Notes: generated by a model not told the origin, from the sequence alone. Positions 1 through 5,420 are shown, numbered from the stretch's first letter. The stretch is 7,625 nt of DNA from Giesbergeria sp. (GCA_030690515.1 JAUYGP010000312.1:1-7625), one strand, 5' to 3'. Translations and numbers: made by a program.

Positions 1-2
1 TG

Positions 3-884
3 CTGTCGATGCTGGAAGACCTAGCCCGGCACGACAAACACGATGCGCCCCCCGCGCCCGCAGCCGAGGGCACCGACGGTGTCACCGACGTGGCGGAAGT
101 GGTAGACGCCGACGACAAGGCCAAGGAAGGCAAGTACAGCCAGTTCTACGCCGAGTTCGGCGCGGTGCTCAAGGAAGGCCTGGGCGAAGACTTCGGCAAC
201 CGCGAGCGCCTGGCCAAACTGCTGCGCTTTGCATCGACGTCCAGCGACACGGCAAGCGTCTCGTTTGCCGACTACAAGGCGCGCATGAAGGATGGCCAGG
301 AGGCCATCTACTACATCACCGCCGACACGCTCTCCGCCGCCAAGAACAGCCCGCAACTTGAAGTCTTCAAGAAGAAGGGCATCGAGGTGCTGCTCATGAC
401 CGACCGGGTCGATGAGTGGGCGCTGAACTACCTGCAGGACTTTGACGGCACGCCGCTGCAAAGCGTTGCCAAGGGCGCCGTAGACCTGGGCACCTTGCAG
501 GACGAGGCGGAGAAGAAGGCGACGGAAGAAGCGGCCGAAACCTTCAAACCGCTTCTCGCCAAGCTGAAAGAAGCGCTCAAAGACAAAGCCGAAGACGTGC
601 GCGTCACCTCGCGCCTGGTCGATTCACCTGCTTGCCTGGTGGTGCAGGACGACGGCATGAGCACGCAACTCGCCCGCATGCTCAAGCAGGCCGGTCAACA
701 AGCACCTGAATCCAAGCCCGTGCTGGAAGTGAACCCCGAGCACCCGCTGGTGAAGAAGTTGGAGAGCAGTGTGCATTTCCACGACCTGGCCCACATCCTC
801 TTCGACCAGGCACTGCTGGCCGAGGGCGGTTTGCCTGAAGACCCGGCGGCCTATGTGCGCAGGGTGAACGCGCTGCTGGTCTGA
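3..884 (+). CDS. htpG: Chaperone protein HtpG (Hsp90 family), C-terminal part, 5' end outside the window
   Basis: Cytosolic ATP-dependent chaperone of the Hsp90 family; a homodimer that remodels client proteins under heat and other stress. The window holds about 293 codons, the end of the middle domain and the C-terminal dimerisation domain; the ATPase domain lies to the left. Recognition rests on stretches shared with E. coli HtpG: LKEGLGEDFGNRERLAKLLRFAST, an IYYITAD segment, KKGIEVLLMTDRVDEW, DEMST-like DDGMSTQLARML, the LNPEHPLVKKL-like segment, and the RRVNALLV end. Compared with my memory of E. coli HtpG there is an extra acidic, Ala/Pro-rich stretch of about 30 residues (nt 33-125) just before the KYSQFY segment. 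The reading frame is open from the window edge, and the TGA at 882-884 is followed by a clear terminator. Identity is very secure; only the start is missing. Confidence 0.97.
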   Translation: MSMLEDLARHDKHDAPPAPAAEGTDGVTDVAEVVDADDKAKEGKYSQFYAEFGAVLKEGLGEDFGNRERLAKLLRFASTSSDTASVSFADYKARMKDGQEAIYYITADTLSAAKNSPQLEVFKKKGIEVLLMTDRVDEWALNYLQDFDGTPLQSVAKGAVDLGTLQDEAEKKATEEAAETFKPLLAKLKEALKDKAEDVRVTSRLVDSPACLVVQDDGMSTQLARMLKQAGQQAPESKPVLEVNPEHPLVKKLESSVHFHDLAHILFDQALLAEGGLPEDPAAYVRRVNALLV

Positions 885-937
885 CGACTGATCCGCGTGC
901 AGTGCCCACAAACAGTGCGCCGCATGCTGCCATAGAC

Positions 938-975
938 AAAACCCCGGCACCGTATGCGTTGCCGGGGTTTTTTTT
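938..975. terminator. Strong intrinsic terminator of htpG, probably bidirectional
   Basis: A perfect 12-bp inverted repeat, AAAACCCCGGCA at 938-949 and TGCCGGGGTTTT at 960-971, encloses a 10-base loop. It is followed on the + strand by a run of eight T (968-975). It lies 53 bases after the htpG stop. Read on the - strand the same stem ends in TTTT just after the small gene whose stop is at 986-988, so it can serve both convergent genes. Confidence 0.93.
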
Positions 976-985
976 AGGAGATGGC

Positions 986-1318
986 TCAGCGGGCCTTGGC
1001 CATGGCTCCGTTGGAGGGTTGTTTGGCCAGAGCTAAGAGCCGCGCGTGGACGGCGTTGCGTTCCTGGGGCGATGCTTCCAGGAGTTGTTGGAGGGAGTCT
1101 TCAGGCAGCTGCACACTTTCGCGCCGGTCTTTTTGCACCGCAACATTGCGCCAGCCCGACAGCACCATCCAGTTCCAGAAATCGCGTGAGATCGGCTGAT
1201 TGATCGCCATCTTGACCTGCCCGCGGGCAATCAAAACTCCCACTGCAGGCACCGGCCCCACAGGCGGGGTACGGCGCTTTTGCCGGATGGAAAAGAGCGT
1301 ACGCAGCATGTCTTTCAT
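986..1318 (-). CDS. Conserved-looking hypothetical protein, 110 aa
   Basis: I do not recognise a family. The protein has a basic N-terminus (RQKRR at 12-16), a proline/valine-rich stretch (18-31), a tryptophan-rich segment RDFWNWMVLSGWR at 45-57, and a polar helical C-terminal half (70-99) predicted only by eye. No signal peptide or membrane segment is visible, so it is probably cytosolic. The case for a real gene: the frame fills the space between the htpG terminator and a recognisable promoter at 1355-1383, its stop lies 10 bases from that terminator, and no competing frame looks better. The ATG at 1318 has no good Shine-Dalgarno; a second in-frame ATG lies three codons later. It is on the same strand as srkA, but the 111-base gap and its own promoter suggest separate transcription. 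Confidence 0.7.
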   Translation of the reverse strand: MKDMLRTLFSIRQKRRTPPVGPVPAVGVLIARGQVKMAINQPISRDFWNWMVLSGWRNVAVQKDRRESVQLPEDSLQQLLEASPQERNAVHARLLALAKQPSNGAMAKAR

Positions 1319-1354
1319 GGGCGGGTCACATCACAGAGTTGTCAGAAGTCTTGC

Positions 1355-1383
1355 AGCATAAACAGAAGTACCGATGTGTTCAA
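1355..1383 (-). promoter_or_regulatory. Candidate sigma70 promoter of the 110-aa gene
   Basis: On the - strand TTGAAC (plus-strand 1378-1383) and TATGCT (plus-strand 1355-1360) are separated by exactly 17 bases. Each box matches four of six consensus positions. Transcription would start near 1348, giving a leader of about 30 bases before the ATG at 1318. Position and spacing are favourable, but this is by eye only. Confidence 0.5.
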
Positions 1384-1397
1384 CCCTGTGCCCCGGC

Positions 1398-1427
1398 AGC
1401 CGCGCGGATGAAGTGGCCTGCGCGGCT
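1398..1427 (-). terminator. GC-rich stem-loop directly after srkA, without U-tract
   Basis: AGCCGCGC at 1398-1405 pairs with GCGCGGCT at 1420-1427 (8 bp, 14-base loop). The stem begins two bases after the srkA stop codon (1430-1432, - strand). There is no T-run behind it, so it is not a canonical intrinsic terminator. It may be a 3'-end stabilising hairpin or a weak terminator. Confidence 0.35.
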
Positions 1428-1429
1428 CC

Positions 1430-2470
1430 TCACACCACCAGCGGTGCTTCTTCCATGGCCTCGATCTGCTCGTGCAGCATGTCCACCTGACCACGCCAAT
1501 AGTCGCTGGAGCCAAACCACGGGAAGTTGATGGGGAAAATCGGGTCTTCCCAGCGGCGGGCCAGCCAGGCGCTGTAGTGGATCAGGCGCAGGGTGCGCAG
1601 GGGTTCGATCAGCGCCAGTTCGCGCCGGTCGAAACTGCGGAACTGTTCGTAACCGTCCAGCAGTGCGCTCAGTTGCCCGGTGCGCTGGCGCCGGTCGCCC
1701 GAGAGCAGCATCCACAGGTCCTGCACGGCGGGCCCCATGCGAGCGTCGTCCAGGTCCACGAAGTGCGGGCCGCCGCGCCCCCATTCATCCAGTGGCGTCC
1801 ACAGGATGTTGCCGGGGTGGCAGTCGCCGTGCAGGCGCAGCAAGGTGGAGTTTTCTAAGCAAAAATGGCCTTCAGCGCTTTGCTGGTTTGCGCTGGCAGC
1901 TATCAAATCAAGAGCTTTTTGGCAGGCGTTGCTCCATGCGGACTGCATGTCGAGCGGAATCATCTCGTGCGCCAGCAGCCAGTCGCGCGGCTCGGTGCCG
2001 AAGTGCTGCCGGTCCAGCGCTGGTCGTGCGATAAAGGGCCGAGCGGCGCCCACGGTGTGGATGCGAGCCAGAAAGCGGCCGATCCATTCGAGCACTTCAA
2101 AGTCGTCCAGCTCTGGCTGGCGCCCCCCGCGCCATGGGCTGACCGAAAACATGAAGCCGCCATGGGGGTGCAGCGTGCGCCCCTCCAGCACCAGGGGCCC
2201 CACGGCGGGCACCTCGGCGGCCATGAGTTCGGCAGCAAAGGCGTGCTCCTCCAGAATTTGCGCTTCGCTCCAGCGGTCTGGACGGTAGAACTTGGCAACG
2301 ACGCGGCTGCCATCCTCCAGCGTGACTTGGTAGACGCGGTTCTCGTAGGACGACAGTGCCATCAACCGCCCGTCGCCCCACAGGCCCACGCTGGCCAACG
2401 CATCGAGCACGACGTCGGGCGTCAGCGTGGCAAAGGGGTGGAGCGGCGCGGTTTCGGAGGTGTTTTGCAT
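1430..2470 (-). CDS. srkA: Stress response kinase A (SrkA/RdoA/YihE), serine/threonine kinase
   Basis: Cytosolic eukaryotic-like Ser/Thr kinase of the aminoglycoside-phosphotransferase fold; in E. coli YihE protects against stress-induced death and is linked to the Cpx response. The 346 aa compare with 328 in E. coli. Visible motifs: SYENRVYQ near 41-48; VAKFYRPDRW with probable ATP-binding Lys60; ILEEH at 72-76; catalytic loop LHGDCHPGNILW with Asp216 and Asn221; VDLDDAR with metal-binding Asp239; GPAVQDLWMLLSGD after it; and NFPWFGSSDYWR near the C-terminus. The start is the ATG at 2470 (MQNTSE), preceded by AAGGCGGTGA at 2481-2490, close to the ideal ribosome site, with 10 bases spacing. 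The frame continues 71 codons further upstream, but that part runs into the DUF2855 gene and has no family similarity. Residues 184-207 are encoded by a repeat-like insertion and make the protein about 10 residues longer than E. coli between IP(171-172) and LRLHGD. Confidence 0.95.
   Translation of the reverse strand: MQNTSETAPLHPFATLTPDVVLDALASVGLWGDGRLMALSSYENRVYQVTLEDGSRVVAKFYRPDRWSEAQILEEHAFAAELMAAEVPAVGPLVLEGRTLHPHGGFMFSVSPWRGGRQPELDDFEVLEWIGRFLARIHTVGAARPFIARPALDRQHFGTEPRDWLLAHEMIPLDMQSAWSNACQKALDLIAASANQQSAEGHFCLENSTLLRLHGDCHPGNILWTPLDEWGRGGPHFVDLDDARMGPAVQDLWMLLSGDRRQRTGQLSALLDGYEQFRSFDRRELALIEPLRTLRLIHYSAWLARRWEDPIFPINFPWFGSSDYWRGQVDMLHEQIEAMEEAPLVV
1850..1921 (-). repeat. Short AT-richer hairpin element embedded in frame in srkA
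   Basis: This stretch stands out from its GC-rich surroundings and contains homopolymer-like blocks (AAAAA at 1861-1865, a run of five T ending at 1920). It also has a 6-bp inverted repeat, CAGCGC at 1873-1878 and GCGCTG at 1890-1895. On the - strand it contains GATAGCTGCCAGCGC, followed downstream by AGCGCTGAAGGCC. This resembles a short dispersed repeat I recall from Comamonadaceae intergenic regions (a GATAGCTGCTAGCGC then AGCGCTAGAGGCC type). It is translated as residues 184-207 of SrkA, where the protein is longer than E. coli SrkA. Only one copy lies in this window, so calling it a repeat family rests on memory; the ends are approximate. Confidence 0.6.
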
Positions 2471-2507
2471 CGGGGCATTGTCACCGCCTTGGCCGCCCCG
2501 GCGCGTA

Positions 2508-3599
2508 TCAGGGCCGCAGGGTGGCGGTATGTCCGGTGCGTGGATCGCCCTGGCCGCGCAGGACATCGAGAAACAGGCTTTGCACAGCCTGGGGGCCGCG
2601 GTGGTGCTGTACCGTGATCCAGGACTGGGGCGGCGCCTGCACGGCCGTGCTGAAGGCCTGCCAGCCGGCCACCAGGCGGTCATTCAGGCCTTGCGCGCCC
2701 CAGTCGCCATTGCGCTTCTTGACCTGGGTCGGGGCGAAAAACATCACAGGACGGGGGCCTGGCAGTTGTCCTGCGCCGCCAAGGTCGCCCACGTGGCTGG
2801 CCCCCACGGCACAGCTATAGGCCAGATGGGTGAAATGCTGGTGAATGCGCTCGCGCAACGCCACGCTGCCAGCAAAGTCGATATAGACGCAAGGGGTTTC
2901 GGCGGCGATCTGCGCCATTTCCTCATACACCACCACGCGGTGGTAGCAGCCCAGGCTTTCGCAAAAGGCCTTGTTGGCGGCCGACGTCAACCCGATCACC
3001 TGTTTGCCGGTGCGCTGGGCCAGCTGAAACGCTGTGCCGTAGGCGGTTTTGCCGGATGCACTGGACAGCAGCAACGTGTCTGCGCCGTAGAAGTCGTGGT
3101 CGGCCAGAAAATCGTCGATGAGCCAGGACGTGACGAACAAGGGCCGCAGCAGCGCTTGGATGTCTTCGTTGTCGGCGCGGTAGAACGGGTCGGTGCTGCA
3201 GCGCAGGTAATGGTTGTAGACCGCGTGCAAACCGGCCCGGTGCGCGGCACCATCGCTGAACCCCGTGGCCGACGTCCGGTGGGGGCTGAGCACGGCTTCG
3301 CTGGCCATGGGCCAGTAGCCATACAGCCGCTCGCCCACCACGACCTCTGGGTGCAGCGACTCCTGCACCGTGCCAAAGCCCCACACCGGTACGATGCCCC
3401 AGCCCGGCTCGGGCGATGGAAAAAATTGCCAGTACTGCAGCATCTCGCCCATGGCGGCGTAGGTGATGTTGTTGGCGGTCAACGCAAAGCAATCGACCTG
3501 CACACGCACCTGACCGGTGGCCAGCGGGAGCGGGGCCGTGCTGCGCAGTTCCGTTTCGGACAATGGGTTCTTGCGGACGATGAGGGTGGTGGTGTTCAT
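2508..3599 (-). CDS. DUF2855 family protein (MDR/quinone-oxidoreductase-like fold), 363 aa
   Basis: The sequence matches my recollection of the DUF2855 family, whose members look like divergent medium-chain dehydrogenases. The N-terminal part (about 1-110) resembles a GroES-like domain: QVRVQVDCFALTANNITYA at 30-48, then GWGIVPVWGFGTV at 66-78 and VVVGERLYGYWPM at 86-98. A central Rossmann-type segment follows: TLLLSSASGKTAYG at 175-188, then TGKQVIGLTSAANKAFCESLGCY. There is no zinc-site cysteine pattern. Substrate and reaction are unknown; an NAD(P)-dependent reductase is only inferred. The start is the ATG at 3599 (MNTTTLIVRK), where the family similarity begins; an upstream in-frame start at 3659 would add 20 basic residues without support. 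Its stop lies 37 bases upstream of the srkA ATG on the same strand, suggesting co-transcription. It is divergent from the potassium channel gene. Confidence 0.85.
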   Translation of the reverse strand: MNTTTLIVRKNPLSETELRSTAPLPLATGQVRVQVDCFALTANNITYAAMGEMLQYWQFFPSPEPGWGIVPVWGFGTVQESLHPEVVVGERLYGYWPMASEAVLSPHRTSATGFSDGAAHRAGLHAVYNHYLRCSTDPFYRADNEDIQALLRPLFVTSWLIDDFLADHDFYGADTLLLSSASGKTAYGTAFQLAQRTGKQVIGLTSAANKAFCESLGCYHRVVVYEEMAQIAAETPCVYIDFAGSVALRERIHQHFTHLAYSCAVGASHVGDLGGAGQLPGPRPVMFFAPTQVKKRNGDWGAQGLNDRLVAGWQAFSTAVQAPPQSWITVQHHRGPQAVQSLFLDVLRGQGDPRTGHTATLRP

Positions 3600-3740
3600 G
3601 GATCTACGGTAGGTGAAAGGGCCTGCGGCTTCAAGGCTTGCCCGCCGCCTGCGCGACACCGGCCTGGGTGGTGCTGTTCAGTACTGCGCGCAAAATAGTG
3701 GAATTGGTACGAGATGTGCCAACGCACACAAGGGCTTGCC
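3600..3740. promoter_or_regulatory. Divergent intergenic region between DUF2855 and the K+ channel gene
   Basis: These 141 bases separate the two divergent start codons and should contain both promoters. The middle (about 3690-3720) is AT-richer than the rest, with AAAATAG at 3693-3699. A weak - strand candidate, TTGGCA (plus-strand 3717-3722) with a poor TATTTT box (plus-strand 3692-3697) at 19-base spacing, is not convincing. I see no clear operator. Confidence 0.3.
3730..3734 (+). promoter_or_regulatory. Ribosome binding site that selects the ATG at 3741
   Basis: AAGGG lies six bases before the ATG at 3741. The earlier in-frame ATG at 3714 has no purine-rich site at a suitable distance and would place this ribosome site inside the coding region. 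This supports the shorter 141-aa protein. Confidence 0.6.
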
Positions 3741-4166
3741 ATGGGCATGGAAAGAATCAACAAGAAACTGCACATTGCGCGCCGGGGCGTGGTGTATTCG
3801 CTGGTGCTGTGCTTCCTGATCCTGCTGATTGGCGGGGTGGGTTTCTGGATGCTCGACCCCGGCGTAAACACGCTGGCCGATGGCTTGTGGCTGGCCTTCA
3901 CCACGGCTGCCACGGTGGGCTACGGTGATGTGGTGCCCAGCACGCATGCGTCGCGCGGTTTTTCCGTGGTCGTCGTGCTGCTGGGCTTGGCTGTGCTGTC
4001 GCTGGCCACGGCCTCGCTGGCGGCCATTTTTGTCGAGAAGGATGTGGCCGAGGAAGAAGACCTGCTGGCGCAGGACCTGCTGCGCGAAATCAACTTGCTG
4101 CGCGAAGACATTCGGGTGCTGCGCGACGAAGTGCGGCACCTGCGCGCACCCGCACCAACGCACTGA
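3741..4166 (+). CDS. Small two-helix potassium channel subunit (Ion_trans_2 family), 141 aa
   Basis: Inner-membrane protein expected to form a tetrameric K+ channel. Order of parts: a basic N-terminal segment (4-15); transmembrane helix 1 (about 17-38); pore helix with selectivity filter TVGYGD at 58-63, the hallmark of K+ channels; a second hydrophobic helix (about 73-97); then a short cytosolic tail (99-135). The tail is rich in Glu, Leu and Arg with heptad-like LLAQDLLREINLLREDIRVLRDEV spacing, so it is probably a coiled coil that holds the tetramer together. No RCK or cyclic-nucleotide domain is present, so a ligand-gating module is not evident. The length fits minimal KcsA-like channels. 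It is transcribed divergently from the DUF2855-srkA pair and converges on ohr. What gates it is unknown. Confidence 0.93.
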   Translation: MGMERINKKLHIARRGVVYSLVLCFLILLIGGVGFWMLDPGVNTLADGLWLAFTTAATVGYGDVVPSTHASRGFSVVVVLLGLAVLSLATASLAAIFVEKDVAEEEDLLAQDLLREINLLREDIRVLRDEVRHLRAPAPTH

Positions 4167-4202
4167 AGCCTGGCAAACGAGCGCTGCGCAGGGCTGGCGC
4201 CA

Positions 4203-4227
4203 GGCGGGGGAAGCGAATCACCCCGCC
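4203..4227. terminator. GC-rich stem-loop between the convergent K+ channel and ohr genes
   Basis: GGCGGGG at 4203-4209 pairs with CCCCGCC at 4221-4227 around an 11-base loop, in the 76-base gap between the two convergent stop codons. Neither side has a T-run, so it is at best a weak or factor-dependent terminator or an end-protecting structure. The location is right for a shared terminator. Confidence 0.35.
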
Positions 4228-4242
4228 CAACGCCGCGTTGCA

Positions 4243-4659
4243 TCAGGCCAGCGTCAGCGTCATGTCGATGTTGCCGCGTGTGGCGTTGGAGTAGGGGCAC
4301 ACCTTGTGGGCTGCGTCCACCAGCGCCTGGGCGGCGGCGCGGTCCATGCCGGGCAGATGCACCGTCATGCGCACGGCGATGCCATAGCCACCGGTGATGG
4401 GGCCCAGGTCCACTTCGGCGTCCACTGCCACGTCTTGCGGAATCGTGATTTTCTGCATGCCGCCCACCGCCTTGAGCGCGCCAATGAAGCAGGCCGAATA
4501 GCCCGCGGCAAACAACTGCTCCGGGTTGGTGCCGGTGCCTGCGGTGCCGGGCGAAGACAGCTTCACATCCAGACGCCCGTCGTCGGTGCGCGAGGCGCCG
4601 TCGCGGCCACCCGTGGTGTGGGCGTGGGCGGTGTAGAGGACTTTATCGAGTGTGGTCAT
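4243..4659 (-). CDS. ohr: Organic hydroperoxide resistance protein Ohr (OsmC/Ohr family peroxiredoxin)
   Basis: Cytosolic thiol peroxidase that reduces organic and fatty-acid hydroperoxides; lipoyl proteins are the known reductant in this family. The 138-aa length is typical of Ohr. Features: N-terminal KVLYTAHAHTTGGRDG with the conserved Arg19; TNPEQLFAAGYSACF with Glu47 and peroxidatic Cys57; and VCPYSNATRGN with resolving Cys121, which is characteristic of Ohr rather than OsmC. The ATG at 4659 is preceded by AAAGG about eight bases upstream. The gene lies 53 bases downstream of ohrR on the same strand. No OhrR-type palindrome is present in that gap, so expression is most likely from the regulated ohrR promoter. 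Confidence 0.96.
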   Translation of the reverse strand: MTTLDKVLYTAHAHTTGGRDGASRTDDGRLDVKLSSPGTAGTGTNPEQLFAAGYSACFIGALKAVGGMQKITIPQDVAVDAEVDLGPITGGYGIAVRMTVHLPGMDRAAAQALVDAAHKVCPYSNATRGNIDMTLTLA

Positions 4660-4682
4660 GGTGTTTGCCTTTCGGTGTGGAT

Positions 4683-4698
4683 GCCCCGTCTGCGGGGC
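4683..4698 (-). other. Compact hairpin in the ohrR-ohr intercistronic gap
   Basis: GCCCCG at 4683-4688 and CGGGGC at 4693-4698 form a perfect 6-bp stem with a four-base loop, 15 bases after the ohrR stop and upstream of the ohr ribosome site. It has no following T-run on either strand, so it is not an intrinsic terminator. It might affect processing or relative stability of the two cistrons; that is inference. Confidence 0.45.
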
Positions 4699-4712
4699 GG
4701 GAGGGAAAAATT

Positions 4713-5171
4713 TCAGCGGATCAGGCTGTCGCGCAGTGTCTGGATCTGGTGCGTAAGCGCCTGTACTTCGCTCAACGCCAGGTGGCTGCGCGCCAGGATG
4801 CAGGCCGGGATGGGTTCGGCCTGCGCACGCAGGGCCTGCCCGGCGCTGGTGAGGGCGATGCGCACGCGGCGTTCGTCCTGCGGGTCCCGCTGGCGCTGTA
4901 CCAGGCCTGCGGCCTCCATGCGCTTGAGCAGCGGGGTGAGCGTGCCCGAGTCCAGGCTCAGGCGCTCGCCCAGCTCGGAGACCGTGGGGCTGTCCTGCTC
5001 CCACAGCACCAGCATTGCCAGATATTGCGGATACGTCAGGCCGATGGCATCGAGCAGCGGCTTGTAAAGCTTGGTCATGGCCAGCGAGGCCGAATACAAC
5101 GCGAAACACAACTGGTGGTCCAGTTGCAGTGCGGCGGGGCTGGGGCTGGTGGGTGGGCAAGGCGCTAGCAT
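4713..5171 (-). CDS. ohrR: Organic peroxide-sensing repressor OhrR (MarR family)
   Basis: Dimeric winged-helix repressor of ohr that is inactivated when organic hydroperoxides oxidise a reactive cysteine. The 152 aa from the ATG at 5171 carry LDHQLCFALYSAS with sensing Cys22. Tyr36 and Tyr47 lie in the positions known to hold that cysteine, and IPACIL carries a second Cys124. This is the two-cysteine (Xanthomonas-like) OhrR class, which forms an intersubunit disulfide. The DNA-binding core is TVSELGERLSLDSGTLTPLLKRMEAAGLVQR (about 63-93), followed by the wing with RDPQDERRVRIALT. A TTG codon at 5192 would extend the protein by seven residues, but it lies within the operator and the ATG start gives the expected Cys22 numbering. 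Neither has a strong ribosome site. An OhrR-type operator lies 18 bases upstream, indicating autorepression, and ohr follows on the same strand. Confidence 0.95.
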   Translation of the reverse strand: MLAPCPPTSPSPAALQLDHQLCFALYSASLAMTKLYKPLLDAIGLTYPQYLAMLVLWEQDSPTVSELGERLSLDSGTLTPLLKRMEAAGLVQRQRDPQDERRVRIALTSAGQALRAQAEPIPACILARSHLALSEVQALTHQIQTLRDSLIR

Positions 5172-5189
5172 GGGTTGAAGTATTTCGCG

Positions 5190-5200
5190 CAATTAAATTG
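5190..5200. promoter_or_regulatory. Primary OhrR operator, perfect palindrome
   Basis: CAATTAAATTG is a perfect 11-base palindrome centred on 5195, in an otherwise GC-rich region, 18 bases upstream of the ohrR ATG. It equals the core of the OhrR operator known from Bacillus subtilis (TACAATTAAATTGTA). OhrR bound here would block the ohrR (and ohr) promoter until oxidised. Confidence 0.85.
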
Positions 5201-5207
5201 TGTGCTG

Positions 5208-5221
5208 TTCAATTGGTTGAA
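5208..5221. promoter_or_regulatory. Second, imperfect OhrR operator candidate
   Basis: TTCAA at 5208-5212 and TTGAA at 5217-5221 are inverted repeats around TTGG, containing CAATT. Its centre is about 20 bases (two helical turns) from the perfect operator, placing both on the same DNA face. Paired OhrR sites are known in this family, so cooperative binding is plausible. Confidence 0.5.
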
Positions 5222-5249
5222 AGCCCTGCGATTGGTGGGGAATTGGGCG

Positions 5250-5275
5250 AAAAAAATGGCGCCCCATGGGACGCC
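5250..5275 (-). terminator. Intrinsic terminator on the minus strand, between hbd and ohrR
   Basis: Read on the - strand, GGCGTCCC, AT, GGGGCGCC (plus-strand 5258-5275) forms an 8-bp stem with one G-T pair. The formal loop is only two bases, so the top pairs probably open. It is followed by one A and seven T (plus-strand A-run 5250-5256). It lies about 145 bases after the hbd stop and just before the ohrR promoter, so it would stop hbd transcripts from running into ohrR. Confidence 0.75.
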
Positions 5276-5319
5276 TTGCTTGCCAGCGAGGCCATGACAC
5301 TGGCGCGCTCCAGGCCAGG

Positions 5320-5411
5320 GCTCCCGCGCAAGGGCCGCCCCGCCGCGCTGGGAGCGTCCCCCTGCCCGCAGCGCGCAGCGCTGCGAGAGCGGGGGGAAGG
5401 CCCGAAGGGCC
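5320..5411. repeat. GC-rich three-hairpin repeat element downstream of hbd
   Basis: Three inverted repeats follow one another. GCTCCCGCGC at 5320-5329 pairs with GCGCTGGGAGC at 5345-5355 (one bulged T). CCCCC at 5358-5362 pairs with GGGGG at 5391-5395, enclosing the palindrome GCAGCGCTGC at 5375-5384. GGCCC at 5399-5403 pairs with GGGCC at 5407-5411. The block begins 10 bases after the hbd stop. It looks like a dispersed intergenic element that I recall following genes in Acidovorax-type genomes, but there is one copy here and its family status rests on memory. It might act on mRNA 3' ends together with the terminator at 5250-5275. No coding potential is supported. Boundaries are approximate and could extend left to about 5280. 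Confidence 0.6.
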
Positions 5412-5420
5412 TCAGGGGTG

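Noticed and set aside
2471..2683. 71-residue N-terminal extension of SrkA
   Set aside because: It has no kinase-family similarity and overlaps the end of the DUF2855 gene. A good ribosome site precedes the internal ATG at 2470.
2427..3698. 423-codon open frame on the + strand opposite DUF2855
   Set aside because: It is the antisense shadow of a gene with clear family similarity on the - strand; the product is of unbalanced Gly/Ala/His/Arg composition with no recognisable domain. Long antisense frames are usual at this GC content.
3714..3740. Upstream ATG for the potassium channel
   Set aside because: It has no ribosome site at proper distance, while AAGGG is correctly spaced before 3741.
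4683..4698. Terminator between ohrR and ohr
   Set aside because: The hairpin is strong, but no T-run follows on the transcribed strand.
3880..5067. 395-codon + strand frame across the channel gene, ohr and ohrR
   Set aside because: It overlaps three well-supported genes in other frames and has Cys/Arg/Trp-rich low-plausibility composition.
5172..5192. TTG start extending OhrR by seven residues
   Set aside because: The codon falls inside the operator, and the ATG at 5171 gives Cys22, Tyr36 and Tyr47, matching known two-cysteine OhrR numbering.
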